Source of the DNA: Aricia agestis
Taxonomy: Eukaryota; Arthropoda; Insecta; Lepidoptera; Lycaenidae
Length of the DNA: 64,000 nt
Reading direction: 5' to 3'
NCBI RefSeq assembly: GCF_905147365.1
Contig: NC_056422.1
Coordinates: 8,062,501 to 8,126,500 of the forward strand
The notes beneath the pieces are model-generated. The model did no database searches and was not told the DNA's origin. It worked only from the letters and a program-made list of their open reading frames with translations. The position numbers and the translations under genes were made by a program. Each line of letters begins with the position of its first letter. Position 1 is the first letter of the stretch. Shown one piece after another: positions 44,232 to 55,412 of this stretch.

Positions 44232-44737
44232 ATTCAATAATTTGTTGGATCCATATGCTGATTATTTACATCGAACCATATCAAGTTCTATTTTTAGCTT
44301 TAATTAAAAAGTTTGTACGTAGAGTTCTGATCAAAGTTGTAATTTTAAAAAGTTTACACGTCAAAGTTTTGCGTGTACTGTATTATTATTCTACTTGAAC
44401 TATGTAGTTTATAGTTTGCGGGAATTGTGGGCTTAATTAAACTTGGAAAGTTCTCGTAGCCATCACGTAGCCGTCCCGTAGCTACCCCGTAGCTAGCCCG
44501 TAGCCATGGCTACGAACGTCGTAGCTCACAGCCGCTACGTGCTCCGCGCTACCAAACGCAAGACCCTTCATGCCCAATGTTCTTGGAATATGATATTTGT
44601 TAAAAATACATTTGATTCATCAGAAAAAACTTAATTTTTTTATTTACACGAAGGATAACTTTTATGTTAATTAAAAAAACAGATTTTTTATAACGGTGAT
44701 TTATGTAACGAGTATTTTATTAGTCCAATTAGAAACA
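44232..44737. other. Receptor upstream region
   Basis: No TATA box is evident. 44457-44530 holds a run of CCGTAGC/GTAGCT repeats. Nothing else recognised. Confidence 0.4.
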
Positions 44738-44980
44738 GCCCAATCCTCTACCCTATTACCTTCCCTACCCTCCCCTATTCCCTTCCCTTCCCTACCCTCC
44801 CCTATTCCCTTCCCTTCCCTACCCTCCCCTATTACCCTATTCCCTCTTAAAAGGCTGGCAACGCACTTGCAGCTCTTCTGATGCTGCGAGTGTCCATGGG
44901 CGACGGAAGTTGCTTTTACATCAGGTGACCCGTTTGCTCGTTTGTTCGTTTGAAATAAGGGTATTTCATTAAAAAAAACA
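44738..44980 (+). mobile_element. Poly(A) SINE-like repeat (family S), 5'-truncated copy
   Basis: Starts inside the minisatellite (CCCAATCCTCTACCC), with a longer run of CCCTTCCCTTCCCTACCCTC units, then the standard 3' tail. A truncated 5' end is usual for LINE-driven retrotransposition. Confidence 0.8.
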
Positions 44981-45296
44981 ATCAATTTCAATCATCAAGA
45001 CGGTTCTTGTTTCATCCAAATTAAATCAGGCTGTCTAATTAAAAATAACTACGATATTGCAAAACTTAAAAAGTAAATATAAATACGGACTTGTGAACGC
45101 AAGTGGAATTTTCTAAATGAGCAGTATTGGGCCGTTAGCAGTATTTATTTCGGCGTTCGCCAGTAATTCGGATTCCAGCTGAGACTACTATTGATTCCCG
45201 CGTGTCTGAATTTCCGGATTCTATCAACCAAAATGTTTTCTTGTCGTATATACAGTATAAAAACAGGTAGATAGTATTTAGAAGAAATATATAAAA

Positions 45297-45950
45297 CTAG
45301 ATGTTCCGCGCGGCTTCGCCAGCGTAATTTAGGAATGTCACGGAAACCGTACATTTTTCCGCAACAAAAGAAACCTATGTCCTTTCACGTGGTCATATAT
45401 ATATATATATATTTCCCCCGTTATTTGCACACTTTCCTCTATTTCTTCGCTCCTATTAGTCTTAGGGCCTGTTTCACCACTTTCTGATAAAGTGATTAAT
45501 AGTCTATTCAAAGCTTTTTTTACAGATTCTCCATACTAGATCTGTCAAGTTAATTGGTGGATAGCCTTATCAGAAAGTGGTGAAAAAGGCCTTAAGCGTA
45601 ATAAAATTTAACCAATAGCCTTCCTCGATAAATAGGCTATAGCTAACACTGAAAGAATTTTTCAAATTGGACCAGTAGTTCTTGAGATTAGCGCGTTCAA
45701 ATAAGCCCCTTCAAATAATTTCTCCCCGTTTTTTCCACACTTTCCTTTATTTCTTCGCTCCTATTAGTATTAGCGTGATAAAATATAGCCTATAGCCTTC
45801 CTCGATAAATGGGCTATCTAACACTGAAATAATTTTTCAAATCGGACTGTAGTTCCTGAGATTGCACGTTAAAACAAACAAACAAACAAACAAATAAACT
45901 CTTCCCAATTATAATTAGTATAGATTAGTATAGATATTTTTAAACATAAT
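45297..45950 (-). mobile_element. Helitron-like element with an inserted MITE
   Basis: Read on minus, it ends GCGCGGAACATCTAG/T with a small GGCGAAGCC hairpin. Contains two ~174-bp units of the type at 61540-62230 and a CAAACAAACAAACAAA tract. MITE M2 is inserted at 45465. Confidence 0.6.
45465..45591. mobile_element. MITE family M2, copy 1 (TTA target)
   Basis: Ends GGGCCTGTTTCACCAC and GTGGTGAAAAAGGCC, 127 bp, flanked by TTA at 45462-45464 and 45592-45594. The neighbouring repeat unit at 45770 reads TATTAGCGTGATAAAAT without the insert, confirming the borders. TTA/TAA duplication fits PIF/Harbinger. Confidence 0.85.
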
Positions 45951-46496
45951 CAATTTGTGTTTTTATGCTATCTAAAACACTTTAGTACTATAATTTAATA
46001 ACGAAATACATTACAACTAGACCAAGTAATTTCAAAACATGAAGGAGGTCTGTGTCATGATATAAAACGATCTAGCTAGGTTCCACGTCTAGGAAAGTAG
46101 CAACTTTTCAGCTATTAACAATTCTTTTACTTAGCTCTTCCAGGTCAATTAATTGCTTGTTCAAAAATATTATCTTCCGGGTGTAAACATCCATTACGGC
46201 GATCCTCTTCAGGGGCAAATTGACGCGAAAATGCTGAACAAATTTTGAGATTTTTTGTGAACAATAGCGGCCGTCAGCGCACAATGGACTCAACTCAATC
46301 TCGCGGAAACTCTTCGCTCAAAATAGTCCTGAATAATTGTTTAAATTACGTAAATAAAATACTAATCAATTTCACGTTACGACAACAATAACATTTGCGT
46401 TTGTGTTAAGATATTAAACTACAGATAAGTGTATAAGTGATATTACAATGTAGACTTAGAGCCTGTATTACCACTTCCTGATAACGTGCCGGATAG
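45521..46496. repeat. Segmental duplication, copy 1
   Basis: Matches 63037-64000 in the same orientation with few differences (a short deletion near the start and a few substitutions), and reads as identical from about 45900 on. It spans part of MITE M2, Helitron-like DNA and apparently unique sequence. Confidence 0.9.
46108..46314 (-). other. Unassigned open frame, duplicated exactly at 63612
   Basis: An uninterrupted minus-strand frame of about 68 codons, no ATG near its start, containing KISKFVQHFRVNLPLKRIAV and IIFLNKQLIDLEELSKRIVN, ending at TGA. Composition looks protein-like (amphipathic, Leu/Lys/Glu-rich). It could be an exon or part of an unknown element. Copy 2 has the same reading frame, but both copies are too young for that to show selection. 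Confidence 0.3.
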
Positions 46497-46680
46497 GCTA
46501 TCCACAACTTTTTTGACAGATTCTCAGGCCCTAAGGGCCTGTTTCACCACTTTCTGATAAAGTACCGGATAGGTTATCCTGTCACTTATCCACCACTTAA
46601 CTTAACAAGTAGAGTATGGAGAACCTGTCAAAAAGTTGTGGACTATCCGGCACTTCAACCGGAAGTTGTGAAACAGGCCC
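46460..46680. mobile_element. MITE family M2, tandem partial plus full copy
   Basis: A truncated copy (46460-46531, AGAGCCTGTATTACCAC to CAGGCCC) abuts a full copy (46535-46680). They share a TAA between them. Confidence 0.7.
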
Positions 46681-47218
46681 TTAATGTAATAATGTGTTAT
46701 TTGTAAGCGATAATAAAGGCTGTTTGCCCTTTCTCTTTCACAATAATATTTTGTTATTAAGTCAAGAAGTAAGAACTTAGTGAACCTATCGAATTTCGTG
46801 TGAATGTGAATGTTCGGTGATCAGGCTTAAGACCACCGTCTACCAAACAGTATCTAGAATACGATACATAAACTATTTTAGTACATTTACATCAACAGAA
46901 ATTAATTGGACTGAAAAATAACGATACTCAGCCACTAAATACATATATACGGTATTCTGAAACGATTGTTACATTTGACTTAGCAGTAAGATTGTACAGC
47001 TAACTGTAGATTACATGGCTGTACTCGCCTGTACCTGGTTATACCCGGTTGTACCAAGTTGTACTCATCTGTACCCGGAGACTTACGCCCGCTTTACTTT
47101 GATGATCAGCTTAAGGAACTTCGCTGGCTGCTCTTTGTGAATAGTCACTGAGATAACGAAGTTTATCTAAAAATAATTAGACAGAATTTGTATTGTAACT
47201 TGTATCTTATGTAACGAT
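46681..47218. other. No gene recognised
   Basis: Apparently unique DNA. A short run of GTACCTGG/TACCCGGTTGTACC repeats occurs near 47030-47080. Confidence 0.4.
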
Positions 47219-47222
47219 TTAA

Positions 47223-47933
47223 GAGTCCGTATACGAAATTTTGCCGATTTTGCTGATTAACAGACGTGATTTAACAGTTAAAATACAGTATTTCTATATA
47301 AGTTCTAATGCAGAACATGTAAGATCATTTCAATTATAATCTAATGTTGGAGCTAGCTATTTTTGTTTTTTTTAAGTATGTTTAAATAATCCAACTCAAA
47401 CCCTCGACAGTTTTGTGATTTTTGCTGTAAAAGGTTTAGAATATCACCTGTTTATGGATTATATTGACGTCTTAACGGTATGAAAAAAATACAATGTACT
47501 GTTGAGAAAGTCGTCTATACAATGTTGGAATTACTTTTTACCACTTTCATATGAAATAGTTGAGTAAAAAAATATGTAACTCGGCAAAATTTTAGAGAAA
47601 ATGGACAAAGAATTGCTGTTAATTTCGGCTACTTGGAGCTGTAATTCATAAAAAGAAAACGACAGAAATAATCTATAGATAAAATTCTATCCAATTCGAG
47701 AAAAAAGAAAAAAAAAGAAAAGCAAATTGTGCCAAAAAACACGATTCAAAACAACCTAAATCTCACATTAGCCTTGCAGCGAGTAATATAATGTGAGAGT
47801 TAGGTTGTTTTGAATCGTGTTTTTTGGCACAATTTTTTTTTTTTCTATTTTCTCGAATTGGATAGAATTTTATCCATATAGATTATTTCCGTCGTTTTCT
47901 TCAAAATTTCGGCAAAATTTCGTATACGGACTC
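47223..47933. mobile_element. TIR element with TTAA target
   Basis: 711 bp. Perfect 25-bp ends starting GAGTCCGTATACGAAATTTT, flanked by TTAA at 47219-47222 and 47934-47937. A long inner inverted repeat (47655-47900) includes CACGATTCAAAACAACCTAA. TTAA duplication suggests piggyBac or Kolobok-type mobilisation; the terminal bases are not the CCC typical of piggyBac. Confidence 0.8.
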
Positions 47934-47937
47934 TTAA

Positions 47938-48890
47938 TAACTCACAGAAAATTGACAACTTACAACACAAAAACTGTTTAGGGTCATAATATTCTTATTA
48001 TCACAATAAATAAATTATTATTATCCCAATATTCTTACTGTCACAAGAACTTCATAGTTGCTGGTTGTCCTTACCTCTGTAAAGGTCACAAACATATTGT
48101 AAACTTTCAGCTTTTCTAAAATGAAGAAAGTCTGGCTGTCGCAGGCTCGTACTCTATTTTTGCAGTCTACATCTATACAAATAAATAAAATTGGAGTGTC
48201 TGTTTGTAATATTGAAAGAACCATTTTTTACTAAATGCATATGAATGTATATAGGGTACAGACACCAAAACAACATTTTTTACAATTTTTGTCTGTATGT
48301 CTGTCTGTTTGTTCCGGCTAATCTTTGAAATGGCTGGAGCGATTTTGACGGGACTTTTTTAGGCACATAGCTGATGTAGTAAGGAATAACTTAGGCTACT
48401 TTTTTACCGACTTCCCAAAAGGAGGAGGATATATTTTACTTTTTTTATAAAGGAACCTTAAAAAGGGGATATTTTCTCTCTTTTTTATTATCTTTGTTAT
48501 CACATTTTGCCGACGCGGACGAAGTCGCGGGCAACAGCTAGTTTCCAATAAATTTTGAGCTAATGTCTCTCGTTCACTCTTGTATTAGTTTCGACTTTAA
48601 TTTTATTTACTTCGTCAAGTGGGGCTGAAATCCGTGACCAAGCAAAGCACACCATCAATATTTATGGACACTCCAACTTGAGCACTTTTCAAAACAACGC
48701 TCAAGTGGCGCCATCTGTGACAGGTGGCGAATTACCTTCGGATATTGTAAGAGGATCTCAACTTTTATATTGTTTACTTAATGTTTATTGTTTCGGGATA
48801 ATCTGGGAGCGGTATTAAAATTTCTCCAATATTTAGATTGTAACTTTCGTAGATATTAAACAATGTTGACCTATATCTTGATTCTTGCCC
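47938..48890. repeat. Dispersed fragment, Helitron-like element and unique DNA
   Basis: 48030-48130 (minus) resembles 20995-21110. 48190-48541 ends CGCGGACGAAGTCGCG then GCAACAGCTAG/T, a Helitron-like 3' end. 48542-48890 has no recognised feature. Confidence 0.5.
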
Positions 48891-49350
48891 ATACGGTAGT
48901 TTTTAGGGTTCCGTACCCAAAGGGTAAAAACGGGACCCTATTACTAAGACTTCGTTGTCTGTCCGTCTGTCTGTCTGTATGTCTCCAGGCTGTAACTCAA
49001 GAACGGTAATATATAGAGAGTTTAAATTTTCACAGATTGTGTATATCTGTTGCGACTTGCGGCTATAATAACAAATACTAATAAAAACAAAATAAAATTA
49101 GGAGGGCTCCCATACAACAAACGTGATTTTTTTGGCCTTTTTTGCTCTATATCAATTACAGCAACAGGTAGGTACTTGAATTTTTCACACAATCCTTAGT
49201 TTTATGTGTACTTTAATATTTAATAATAATATTAAGATAAAATAATAATTTAAGAGGGCTCCCATACAAAGAACACAATTTTTGCCTACTTTCGCTCTAT
49301 AACGGTACGGAACCCTTCGTGCGCGAGTCCGACTCGCACTTGGCCGATTT
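48890..49350. repeat. Family C repeat
   Basis: Runs from TTTTTAGGGTTCCGTACCCA to CGAGTCCGACTCGCACTTGG. Two similar halves (GGGCTCCCATACAA) suggest internal duplication. Confidence 0.65.
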
Positions 49351-49494
49351 TATTTTTTATAATTTTCCTCTATTTTGCTGCCCAGAGTTTCTGAAATATC
49401 CTATGCCTATTAAAAAATCCTTATCAGTATTGCCGATTGCGGATCATTGACACAACGTACCACAATGAGTGATGATAACCTTACAAAAATCTAA

Positions 49495-49787
49495 GGGCCT
49501 GTTTCACCACTTCCTGATAAGGCTATCCAACAATTAATTTGACAGATCAAATATGAAGAATCTGTCTAAAAAGTGAATAGCCTATAGTCAATTTATCAGA
49601 AAGTGGTGAAACAGCGCGTTAATAAGTTCTTAATAATATTAGAAATTACTGTGCACTAAGGGCCTGTTTCATCTCTTTCTGATAAAGTGCCGAATAGGCT
49701 ATTCACACCTTTTTTAACAGATTCTCCATACTTGTTAAGTGGTGGATAGCCTATTCGGCTCTTATCAGGAAGTGGTGAAACAGGCCC
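49495..49787. mobile_element. Two MITE M2 copies
   Basis: 49495-49620 and 49660-49787, 40 bp apart. The second has TAA on both sides (49657-49659, 49788-49790) and full-length ends. Confidence 0.8.
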
Positions 49788-49879
49788 TAAGTCTTATAAA
49801 GCTGTGAAAATGCAGACAGACAGGTGACAGATTTTGTAGAAAAAATAACAATGGCTCTTCGTCTGACTATCCATAAGTA

Positions 49880-50363
49880 CGTCACACAATTTCATATTTT
49901 TAGACCCCCTCCCCCCTTGTCTCACATGGACACATGGTCACATTTGTGAGACCCGACTCCTCCTAGTGTCACGTAATAAATTTGCAATTTTATATTTAAA
50001 AATTTTAAACCACCCCAATATTTAAAATGTCGCGATTTAATTTATTAAATTTTAAATGTAATGTCACAAAACTTAGGAGTTTGGACCCCCACTGCTTGTC
50101 ACACAATGTCACACTTTATCGACCCCCTCCCTTCCCTCTCTCGTGTGACATGCTTTATAGATGACCCCTTACGGTGGGTATGCTACGTCAGATTTCCAAT
50201 TTGCCAAATCAGAACGAAATCAAATATTTACCCAACATTAACATACAACCAAATCACGTTTCATTCCCGTTGTATCATGTTTAATGTACGACCTTCTAAT
50301 TAACCCAAACACACCGCCAAATCAAAAGTAGCCTTAATGAGGACATATGAACGTACCTTAGCT
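49880..50363. other. Non-coding, CACGTAG-type repeat text
   Basis: 49880-50180 contains several inverted GACCCCCTCCC and TGTCACA blocks related in style to 33376 and 40560. 50190-50360 has no recognised feature. Confidence 0.4.
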
Positions 50364-50578
50364 TTTTTTATGAAATAAGGGGGCAAACGAGCAAACGGGC
50401 CACCTGATGGAAAGCAACTACCGTCGCTCATGGACACTCGCAACATCAGAAGAGCTGCAGGTGCGTTGCCGGCCTTTTACGAAGGAATACGCTCGCTTCT
50501 TGAAGGTTTGCAGGTCGTATAGGTCCGGAAATACTGCTGGTGACAGTTCGTTCCAGAGTTGTACAGTGAGTGGCTGTC
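50364..50578 (-). pseudogene. 3' end of a LINE: reverse-transcriptase ORF tail and poly(A) 3' UTR
   Basis: On the minus strand a frame reads LWNELSPAVFPDLYDLQTFK, then KRAYSFVKGRQRTCSSSDVA, ending HERR and TAG, then a 3' UTR ending in poly(A). This is the usual style of the C-terminus of non-LTR retrotransposon ORF2. It is truncated at its 5' end near 50578. The last ~130 bp are nearly the same as the tail of the family S repeats, identifying this LINE as their likely partner. Confidence 0.75.
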
Positions 50579-50625
50579 CTAGGTAAATAGGTAAATAATT
50601 ATATTTTATAATATTAATAAAGTAT

Positions 50626-50913
50626 GCAGCATATCGTCAAAGAACTAAAGTCACCGACATAGCGCAGAGAATCAGTACGCTGAAGTGGAACTGGGCTGGT
50701 CACGTAGCTCGAAGAACAGACGATCGCTGGAGTAAACTTACTCTGGAATGGAGACCAAGGCTGGGAAATCGGGGTGTAGTTCGACCTCCAACTAGGTGCG
50801 AGGACGATGCATGTTGGATACGAGTAGCAGAAGATCGGTCATCTTGGCGTTCATTGAGAGAGGCCAGCAGTGGACGACAATAGGCTGATATGATGATGAT
50901 GATGCAGCATATC
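50626..50913 (+). mobile_element. 5'-truncated LINE with target-site duplication
   Basis: Insert 50636-50903 is flanked by ATGCAGCATATC on both sides, a 12-bp duplication. It contains an ORF2 C-terminus and ends in (ATG)n instead of poly(A), so it belongs to a different LINE from the one at 50364. Confidence 0.85.
50635..50883 (+). pseudogene. LINE ORF2 C-terminal fragment
   Basis: 82 codons with ISTLKWNWAGHVARRTDDRW, LEWRPRLGNRGVVRPPTR and RVAEDRSSWRSLREA, ending TAG. This is the characteristic end of a group of insect non-LTR retrotransposon reverse transcriptases. The frame is intact but lacks the catalytic domain. Confidence 0.8.
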
Positions 50914-51089
50914 AATAAGGTTTTTACATCCATACTAATATTGATATAGGAAAGTGTGTCTGTCTGTTTAATGTCTTTAAGTTTAAGCCGTTGAATTGAT
51001 TGTAGTGATTTGGTTTGGAGATATTTTAAGTCTAAGGAATTTAATGGTTTTTAGGGTTCCGTACCTACCCAAAGGGTAATTATTATTTT

Positions 51090-51476
51090 TTAACAAAAAA
51101 TTAAAACCGACTTTCAAGGTAAAAACAATAAGAAGATTAACTAAAAAGTATTAAATAATTCTTTCTCTAATAGTGCATTTTCCAGAATTCGTCAAAATCC
51201 CAACTATTTCTGTACATATTATAGTATTCACTACATTGAAGTCGGTACCAGCTAATTAAACCATGACTACAGTCAATGTCAGAATATCTGAAAATTTGGG
51301 ACTGGTACCGACTTCAAAGTAATGAAGACTATAATATGTACAGAAATAGTTGGGATTTTGACGAATTCTGGAAAAGGCACTATTAGAGAAAGAATTATTT
51401 AATACTTTTTAGTTAATCTTCTTATTGTTTTTACCGTGGAAGTCGGTTTTAATTTTTTGTTAAAAAATAATAATTT
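51090..51476. repeat. Long palindrome, arms about 160 bp
   Basis: TATTAAATAATTCTTTCTCT, CCAGAATTCGTCAAAATCCC and AACTATTTCTGTACATATTA recur as inverses on the right. The loop (about 51245-51300) contains ACCATGACTACAGTCAATG. The outer parts carry GACTTTCAAGGTAAAAACAA text common to local repeats. Confidence 0.85.
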
Positions 51477-52580
51477 CACTCTTTTTAGTTATGTAATGGT
51501 AAATACATAAGTGTCAGTTGTAGATAGATATGATTTAGGTATGAAACTATCACATCCATTAACTGTAAGTACTTAAACTTGAATTACGTTGAATAAAATT
51601 TACATAGTAGCATATTATGCTTTCAGTTCTTAAAACAACAATGAAACCAAAGAGTCAGAAGTTCTCAAGCAATTTTGGAACCATGGTATACCCGTGGCAA
51701 AATCTTACGTGGTAGCGTATGCTTAGAATACTTCTAACTATATCGAAATCACTATAATATTATGTTTCCTTATAAATTTTGAGGAGCTCCCTATAATATA
51801 ACACATGGATATCATTATCAAATTGCCAACTTAGTAACCGTAGTACCAAAGTGGTATAATAATATACTTTAAAAAAACAAAATAATTTTGAAAAGCATGT
51901 ATAATGCTGGGTAATAATGTAGGAACTTAATTTTGCTTTTCAGCCCTGGATACCCTATTTTATGATTTTTTTTAATTAGCCTATACTGTCCCACCGCTGG
52001 GCAAAGGCCTTTCACTGATTTTAGTTGTCTACAAGACAAGGCTTTATGGGTAGATAACCACTACGAATATTAACTATCCAAATTATATTACTGTAAGCAA
52101 AATTGTGGTAAATGCTTGGAGTTGTCTAAGCGATGCTGCAATTTCCAAATTTTCATCTTTAAAGGTTCAGGAGTTCTGTTCAGTACCTTTGGACCAAGAG
52201 ACACCTTCGTATAAAATTTCTCTTATTTGTAACATAATAAATGTTTAAGTTACTAGAAAGAACATTTTAACCACTATGAGTGTTTTGATAAATTTCAAGG
52301 ATTTCCCTCGATTGCTCATAGATCCCAATTCCCATCATCAGCTCACCACTTTCGTAATTGTCATACAAAATTAAGATTATATCCTATACAACAATACGAG
52401 AATTTCGAAAATCGATCCACAAACAACGAAATAATCATCAAAAACATCTGCTTCGATGTAAATATCATGAAAAGTACCAACAATTGGGTCTTTGTGTGAT
52501 GACTCATGGTATAATTATGATTGTAATGATGATGATCAATCAAATTGATGTGTTGGCTTCAGGGCCGTAGCTAGGGGGGG
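51477..52580. repeat. Family B copies and unassigned DNA
   Basis: 51590-51850 and 52110-52480 follow family B with substantial divergence. Nothing coding recognised. Confidence 0.5.
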
Positions 52581-53087
52581 GCATAGTGGGGCAATGCCCT
52601 ACCTTAAAATCACAATGCCCTACCTTAAAAATACCAATAATCGGCCAAGTGCGAGTCGGACCCGCGCACGAAGGGTTATACCGCGCACGTACCGTTATAG
52701 AGCAAAAATAGTATGGGACCTACTTACCTACCTAACCCTTAAATATTTTTTTTAACTTTTATTATTACTTATTTATTAAATTACATATATTATTAAGGCC
52801 TTTGTGAAAATTTCAAGTGCCTACCTGTTGTCATCATTGATAGTTAAGCAAAAAATGTTAGAAAAATCACGTTTGTTGTATGGGAGCCCTCCTTAAATAT
52901 TTAATTTATTTTGTTTTTAGTATTTGTTGTTATAGCGGCAACAGAAATACATAATCTGTGAAAATTTCATTTCTCTAGCTATTACCGTTCTTGAGATACA
53001 GCCTGGAAACAGACGGACAGACATCGAAGTCTCAGTAATAGGGTCCTGTTTTTACTCTTTGGGTACGGAACCCTAAAAAGGAAGACC
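52581..53087. repeat. Family C repeat
   Basis: Starts near GGGGGGGCATAGTGGGGCAA, with CCAAGTGCGAGTCGGACCCG and ending TTGGGTACGGAACCCTAAAA. Confidence 0.6.
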
Positions 53088-53260
53088 TAAAGGACTTGCA
53101 TTACAGGTATTAGACAACATAAATATACTTTATTCTTAGTATTTTATTTAAAATTTTTATTATACCTTTAAAAACTTTTTGTTCCGTTGGCAGGATTCGA
53201 ACCCGCGACCCCCGGATTAAGCTGCCACACGCCCAACCATTGGGCCACAGAAGTCGTCGA
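53088..53260 (-). mobile_element. tRNA-derived SINE, family 1, copy 3
   Basis: Minus-strand head with TGGCCCAATGG (altered A box) and GGTTCGAATCC (perfect B box), shorter body than the other copies. Confidence 0.8.
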
Positions 53261-53365
53261 TAATAATTCTTTGTTCTGTGTATAGATGGCATTTGAATCA
53301 CGATTACATGAAGCGATGCGTCCATTTAATTATAATCTTAATGAAAAAAAAGATGTAGTACTGCA

Positions 53366-53554
53366 GTGTGCGAGTCCACGTTTTCAACTTTAACTGCAAT
53401 TAATAGGCCTCAAAGACTGTCAATGGGTCACGAAAGAATGGCTGGTATGGTATTTCTGGCCTTTGAAAAAAAAAGAACAAAAAAAGTTGATCTGAACGAA
53501 GTTCTTCGCATTTTTAATAATATGGCGAAACCTAGAATTCAGCTGTTTTAAATA
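53366..53554 (+). pseudogene. hAT transposase C-terminal fragment
   Basis: A 61-codon frame contains CESTFSTLTAINRPQRLSMG, HERMAGMVFLAFEKKR and a hydrophobic end. The pattern (E-x-F-S-x-L ... R-x-x-M-x-x-E-R) resembles the hATC dimerisation region that ends hAT transposases. The rest of the gene and any TIRs are absent. Assignment rests on pattern memory only. Confidence 0.5.
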
Positions 53555-55266
53555 TTTTATGTTATTTTATTATTAATTATTATTTTAATAAGTTTGCAGA
53601 AACAATAATAATCTAAATATATTTTTAGTCGTAATTATTGACTCGTATCACCCAACCCAACAATTAATTATTATTTTCTCACTCTCACTCACACGTGGAT
53701 CGCTACATCCAGAAGTTTAACCATATTGTTCGCTTGTTCTTCGTAATTGAGGATTTAATAATATGTAGTTCTTAGATATAGTGCTCATGCTTTGTCACAG
53801 AATTTTTTTAAGTATCTAAGAATAACTATTGAATGAATTGAATACATCATTGACCTAGAGATAAATCAAAACAACAAATACTAAAAACAAAATAAAATCA
53901 ATATTTAAGGATTCGTGTTTTTTGGCCTTTTTTGCTGCATATTGATATTAATGGCAACAGTAGGCACTGGACATTTTTGCGAAATCACTTAATTAATTAA
54001 TAATACAATTAAAATAACATTTATATTTAAAGGGGGCTCAATTACAAAAAAACACAATTTGGCCTATTTTTTATCTATAACGGTACGAAACCCTTCGTGC
54101 ACGAATCCGACTCGCACTTGACCGATTTTTTTTGCTTCCGCCCTACCTGTAACCGACGCTGCCCTACCTCAAATTTGACTCTAGCTACAGCCCTGGTTGG
54201 CTTATGCTTTCAGTTGTTTAAACAACGCCGAAATCCCCGATCCTGTATCTATAAGGATTCAAAAGTTCTGTTCGGTACCTTCGGATCCAGGGTATAACCT
54301 GGTGCGAAATCTTACTTTTTGGTAGCATTTACCTCGAATGCTTCAGAAAAAATCAAAACCACTATATGTTTTCATACAAATTTCAAGGAGTCCTCTCGAT
54401 TCCTCATATATCCCATCATCAGATCAACACTTTTATGAACATGGTACTAAATTCGGATTCAACCCTGTACAACAACAAAAAAATTATGAAAATCGGTCCA
54501 CAAACGACGAAGTTATGGTTGAACATACAAAAAAAAATGTACAGACGAACATATAACCTCCTCCTTTTTGGAAGTCGGTTAAAAACGGGACCCTATTAAT
54601 AAGACTTCGTTGTCTGTCCGTCTGTAACTCAAGAATGGTAATAGCTAGAGAGTTGAAATTTTCACAGATTGTGTAAGTATATCTGTTGCCAAAATGCTAA
54701 AAACAAAGTAAAATTCATATTTAAGGGTCCCATACCACAAACGTGATTTTTTTTGGACTTTTTTGCTCTATAGTCTATATCAATGATGGCAACAGGTAGG
54801 TACTTGAATTTTTTACAAAATTATATTATGTGTAATTTAATATTTAAATTAAAATAAAATAAAAAATTAAGGGGGGCTGCTATACAAAAAACATAATTTT
54901 TGGCCTAATTTTGCTCTATAATGGTACGGAACCCTTCGTGCGCAAGTCCGACTCGCACTTGGCCGATTATTTTTAAACATAAATTAACTATCAGATAGGA
55001 AAAATTTAAGTCTAACAAAAATTTTAATGAAAAGGTTTTGTCTTTTTTCTTTTTATATGCCTTGCAAGGGCTTTTACGTGTAGATAGCAACCTACTCCAA
55101 AGTAAAAATAAGTTAAAATATTCAAAACCTTAGATTATACATATGGGAATAATAATATACTTAGTGTATTTATCTGATACATGATATTATATCGTATTCA
55201 GAAATAATATATAAAACTGGTTTTTGATCTTTTTTACAAAAAAAAATCTTGAGTCTACGATTTCTA
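53555..55266. repeat. Families B and C, mixed
   Basis: 53880-54130 and 54590-54975 are family C, with 54190-54570 family B between them. 53555-53880 and 54976-55266 show nothing I recognise. Confidence 0.5.
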
Positions 55267-55268
55267 TA

Positions 55269-55412
55269 CAGGCTGTAACAAAACTAAGAGATAATACTTT
55301 AGGGTAGAGTTTAAAACATATACTCTTTCAGTGCTCCTATTTTCACAGTGCAGGGTACTCATACACACCCTAAAGCCCTTAAATATTATCACTAAGTTTT
55401 GTTACACCTTGC
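55269..55412. mobile_element. MITE family M1, copy 4, internally deleted
   Basis: Ends CAGGCTGTAACAAAACTAAG and GTTACACCTTG, but only 144 bp long; the GTAGCAGCGCTG arms are mostly lost. Confidence 0.7.

Noticed and set aside
44035..44307. 90-codon plus-strand frame
   Set aside because: Antisense shadow of receptor exon 1.
53195..53260. tRNA gene
   Set aside because: Head of a family-1 SINE with an altered A box and the SINE body following it.
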